This document shows, one piece after another, positions 63,101-64,000 of a DNA stretch of 64,000 nucleotides; the first letter of the stretch is position 1; each line of letters opens with the position of its first letter. Position numbers and translations under genes: made by a program. This DNA is from Streptomyces sp. NK15101 (GTDB lineage Bacteria; Actinomycetota; Actinomycetes; Streptomycetales; Streptomycetaceae): NCBI RefSeq assembly GCF_020400725.1, contig NZ_JAINVG010000038.1:1-64000 (forward strand), written 5' to 3'. The notes below the pieces were generated by a model. It had not been told where the DNA came from, searched no databases, and saw only the letters and a program-made list of their open reading frames with translations.

Positions 63101-63669
63101 TGCCCCAGCTGCCCGAGGACATCATCGACCGGCTCAACCAGATGGAACGCCGGCTCAAGGCCCTGTCCACGGCCGTCAACACCCGTCCCGCCGTCAACGA
63201 GTTCCGGCCGACGCCGTCCGAGAGCGTCACCATCACCCGGCCGCTGTTCCGGATCTTCGACGGCTACAACCACGAGATCTTCGCGGACGACATCATGACC
63301 GGCGGTCTCGCCCGGCCCTGGCTGCAGCTGATGCCGCCGCTGGCCACCGACCCCGCCAAGTGGCCCTCCACCACCGCCGCCGCCTTCACGACCATCGCCC
63401 GCTGCTCCAACCCCGTCTGGCAGCCGAAGATGCGGCTCGCCATCAGCACGGCCGCGTCCAGCGGCGGCACCGGCCAGGTGCGGGTCCTCGTCGACAACGT
63501 CCCGTTCGGCCCCACGGTCACCGCCGGCACCACCTACGACTACATCGGACTGCTGCCCGGCGACATGAAGACCCGGTTCGGCCAGACGATGAACATCGAG
63601 ATCCAGGCCCTGGCCTCCGCCGGCACGGTCTACGCCCAGCCCGTCCTCATCCACGGCGCCCAGACCTGA
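63100..63669 (+). CDS. Tail-tip protein with N-terminal coiled coil
   Basis: 189 residues; ATG overlaps the upstream stop (TGATG). The start MPQLPEDIIDRLNQMERRLK is an amphipathic helix of the kind that trimerises tail-tip proteins; the rest (RPLFRIFDGYNHEIFADDIM, VRVLVDNVPFGPTVTAGTTY, MNIEIQALASAGTVYAQPVL) is beta-rich. Exact role unknown; probably a minor structural or receptor-binding protein. Confidence 0.68.
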   Translation: MPQLPEDIIDRLNQMERRLKALSTAVNTRPAVNEFRPTPSESVTITRPLFRIFDGYNHEIFADDIMTGGLARPWLQLMPPLATDPAKWPSTTAAAFTTIARCSNPVWQPKMRLAISTAASSGGTGQVRVLVDNVPFGPTVTAGTTYDYIGLLPGDMKTRFGQTMNIEIQALASAGTVYAQPVLIHGAQT

Positions 63670-63724
63670 CGCGCCCGCCCCGGAGCACGAGGCCGAAGAG
63701 CACCAGGACCACGAGGAGCACCCC

Positions 63725-64000
63725 ATGAACATCGACCCCACCCAGCCGTGGGGCGTGGCCATCGACTACGCCGGCCGCGCCACCGTCACCGAGAACGGCC
63801 ACACCCTCTCCGTACGCGTCTACGACAACAGCCTGGGCCACACCGTCCAGCGCGACCCGGTCACCGGCCAGTACCCGTCGGTGTACGTCACCGCCGAGCT
63901 CGCCGAGAAGGGCGCGGGCGACACCGTCCTGCGCGGCTCCGGCCTGGTCATCGTGGACGCGCGCGACGGCGCCCCGGCCGTCCCCGACCCGACCGCCGCC
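63725..64000 (+). CDS. Partial tail-region protein, 3' end beyond the window
   Basis: 92 codons from ATG 63725 are open to the edge. MNIDPTQPWGVAIDYAGRAT, SLSVRVYDN-like LSVRVYDNSLGHTVQRDPVT and VYVTAELAEKGAGDTVLRGS are beta-rich. Small proteins of this kind follow tail-tip genes in Streptomyces phages, but I cannot name it. Confidence 0.6.
   Translation, partial: MNIDPTQPWGVAIDYAGRATVTENGHTLSVRVYDNSLGHTVQRDPVTGQYPSVYVTAELAEKGAGDTVLRGSGLVIVDARDGAPAVPDPTAA

Noticed and set aside
50461..64000. A contractile injection system or R-type tailocin
   Set aside because: No sheath, baseplate wedge, spike or AAA ATPase gene is present; the chaperone frameshift and distal tail protein point to a non-contractile tail.

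Overview
The window is chromosomal DNA of a Streptomyces (or very close actinobacterial) strain. The evidence is the very high G+C with strong GC3 codon bias, frequent GTG starts, a WhiB-like protein, Streptomyces-type intergenic repeats, and a housekeeping gene order (tsaD-rimI-tsaB, tsaE-alr, glmS-coaA-glmM-rpsI-rplM-truA-rplQ-rpoA down to rpsJ, then tuf-fusA-rpsG-rpsL) that I recognise from S. coelicolor, here on the minus strand.

Layout. 1-7.6 kb: a partial lipoprotein, the t6A tRNA-modification genes tsaD, tsaB and tsaE with rimI, a degenerate YkuD-like secreted protein, a tiny gene behind an iron-box-like palindrome, an alpha/beta hydrolase, alanine racemase and an L,D-transpeptidase. 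7.6-16.4 kb: NAD(P)HX repair enzyme, acpS, glmS, a lipoprotein, coaA, a DUF389 membrane protein and glmM. 16.5-38 kb: rplM-rpsI, an ABC-F ATPase, truA, the alpha operon (infA to rplQ), map-adk-secY, and the spc and S10 ribosomal protein clusters. 38.4-42.3 kb: an ECF42-type sigma factor with its DGPF/YCII partner, and a secreted PIG-L deacetylase. 42.3-46.8 kb: tuf, fusA, rpsG and rpsL.

Beyond rpsL (47.2-64 kb, running off the right edge) lies an accessory region. A control module comes first: an XRE-type repressor, a divergent WhiB-like protein, a Cys-rich protein and a small MerR/Xis-like HTH, then a lone ATP-grasp gene. After it comes a long-tailed (siphovirus-type) phage tail module on the plus strand: tail terminator-like protein, tail tube, two tail-assembly chaperone frames joined by a probable -1 frameshift, three short tape-measure-like proteins, distal tail protein, three tandem paralogous receptor-binding/fibre proteins, a hub-like protein and further tail-tip proteins. 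No terminase, portal, protease, capsid, sheath or integrase is present in the window. This is best read as a domesticated non-contractile (F-type) tailocin-like particle locus beside essential translation genes. Within the tail region, a divergent pair of genes sharing an ETxA(F/Y)xAGW motif flanks strong palindromes.

The regulator promoter, the WhiB-side promoter and the tail-operon promoter carry the same GTTGCGTGC-type inverted-repeat sites, so the repressor is the likely switch of the particle genes. A 25-bp element is shared by the rpsJ and rpsL leaders and may coordinate the two ribosomal protein operons.
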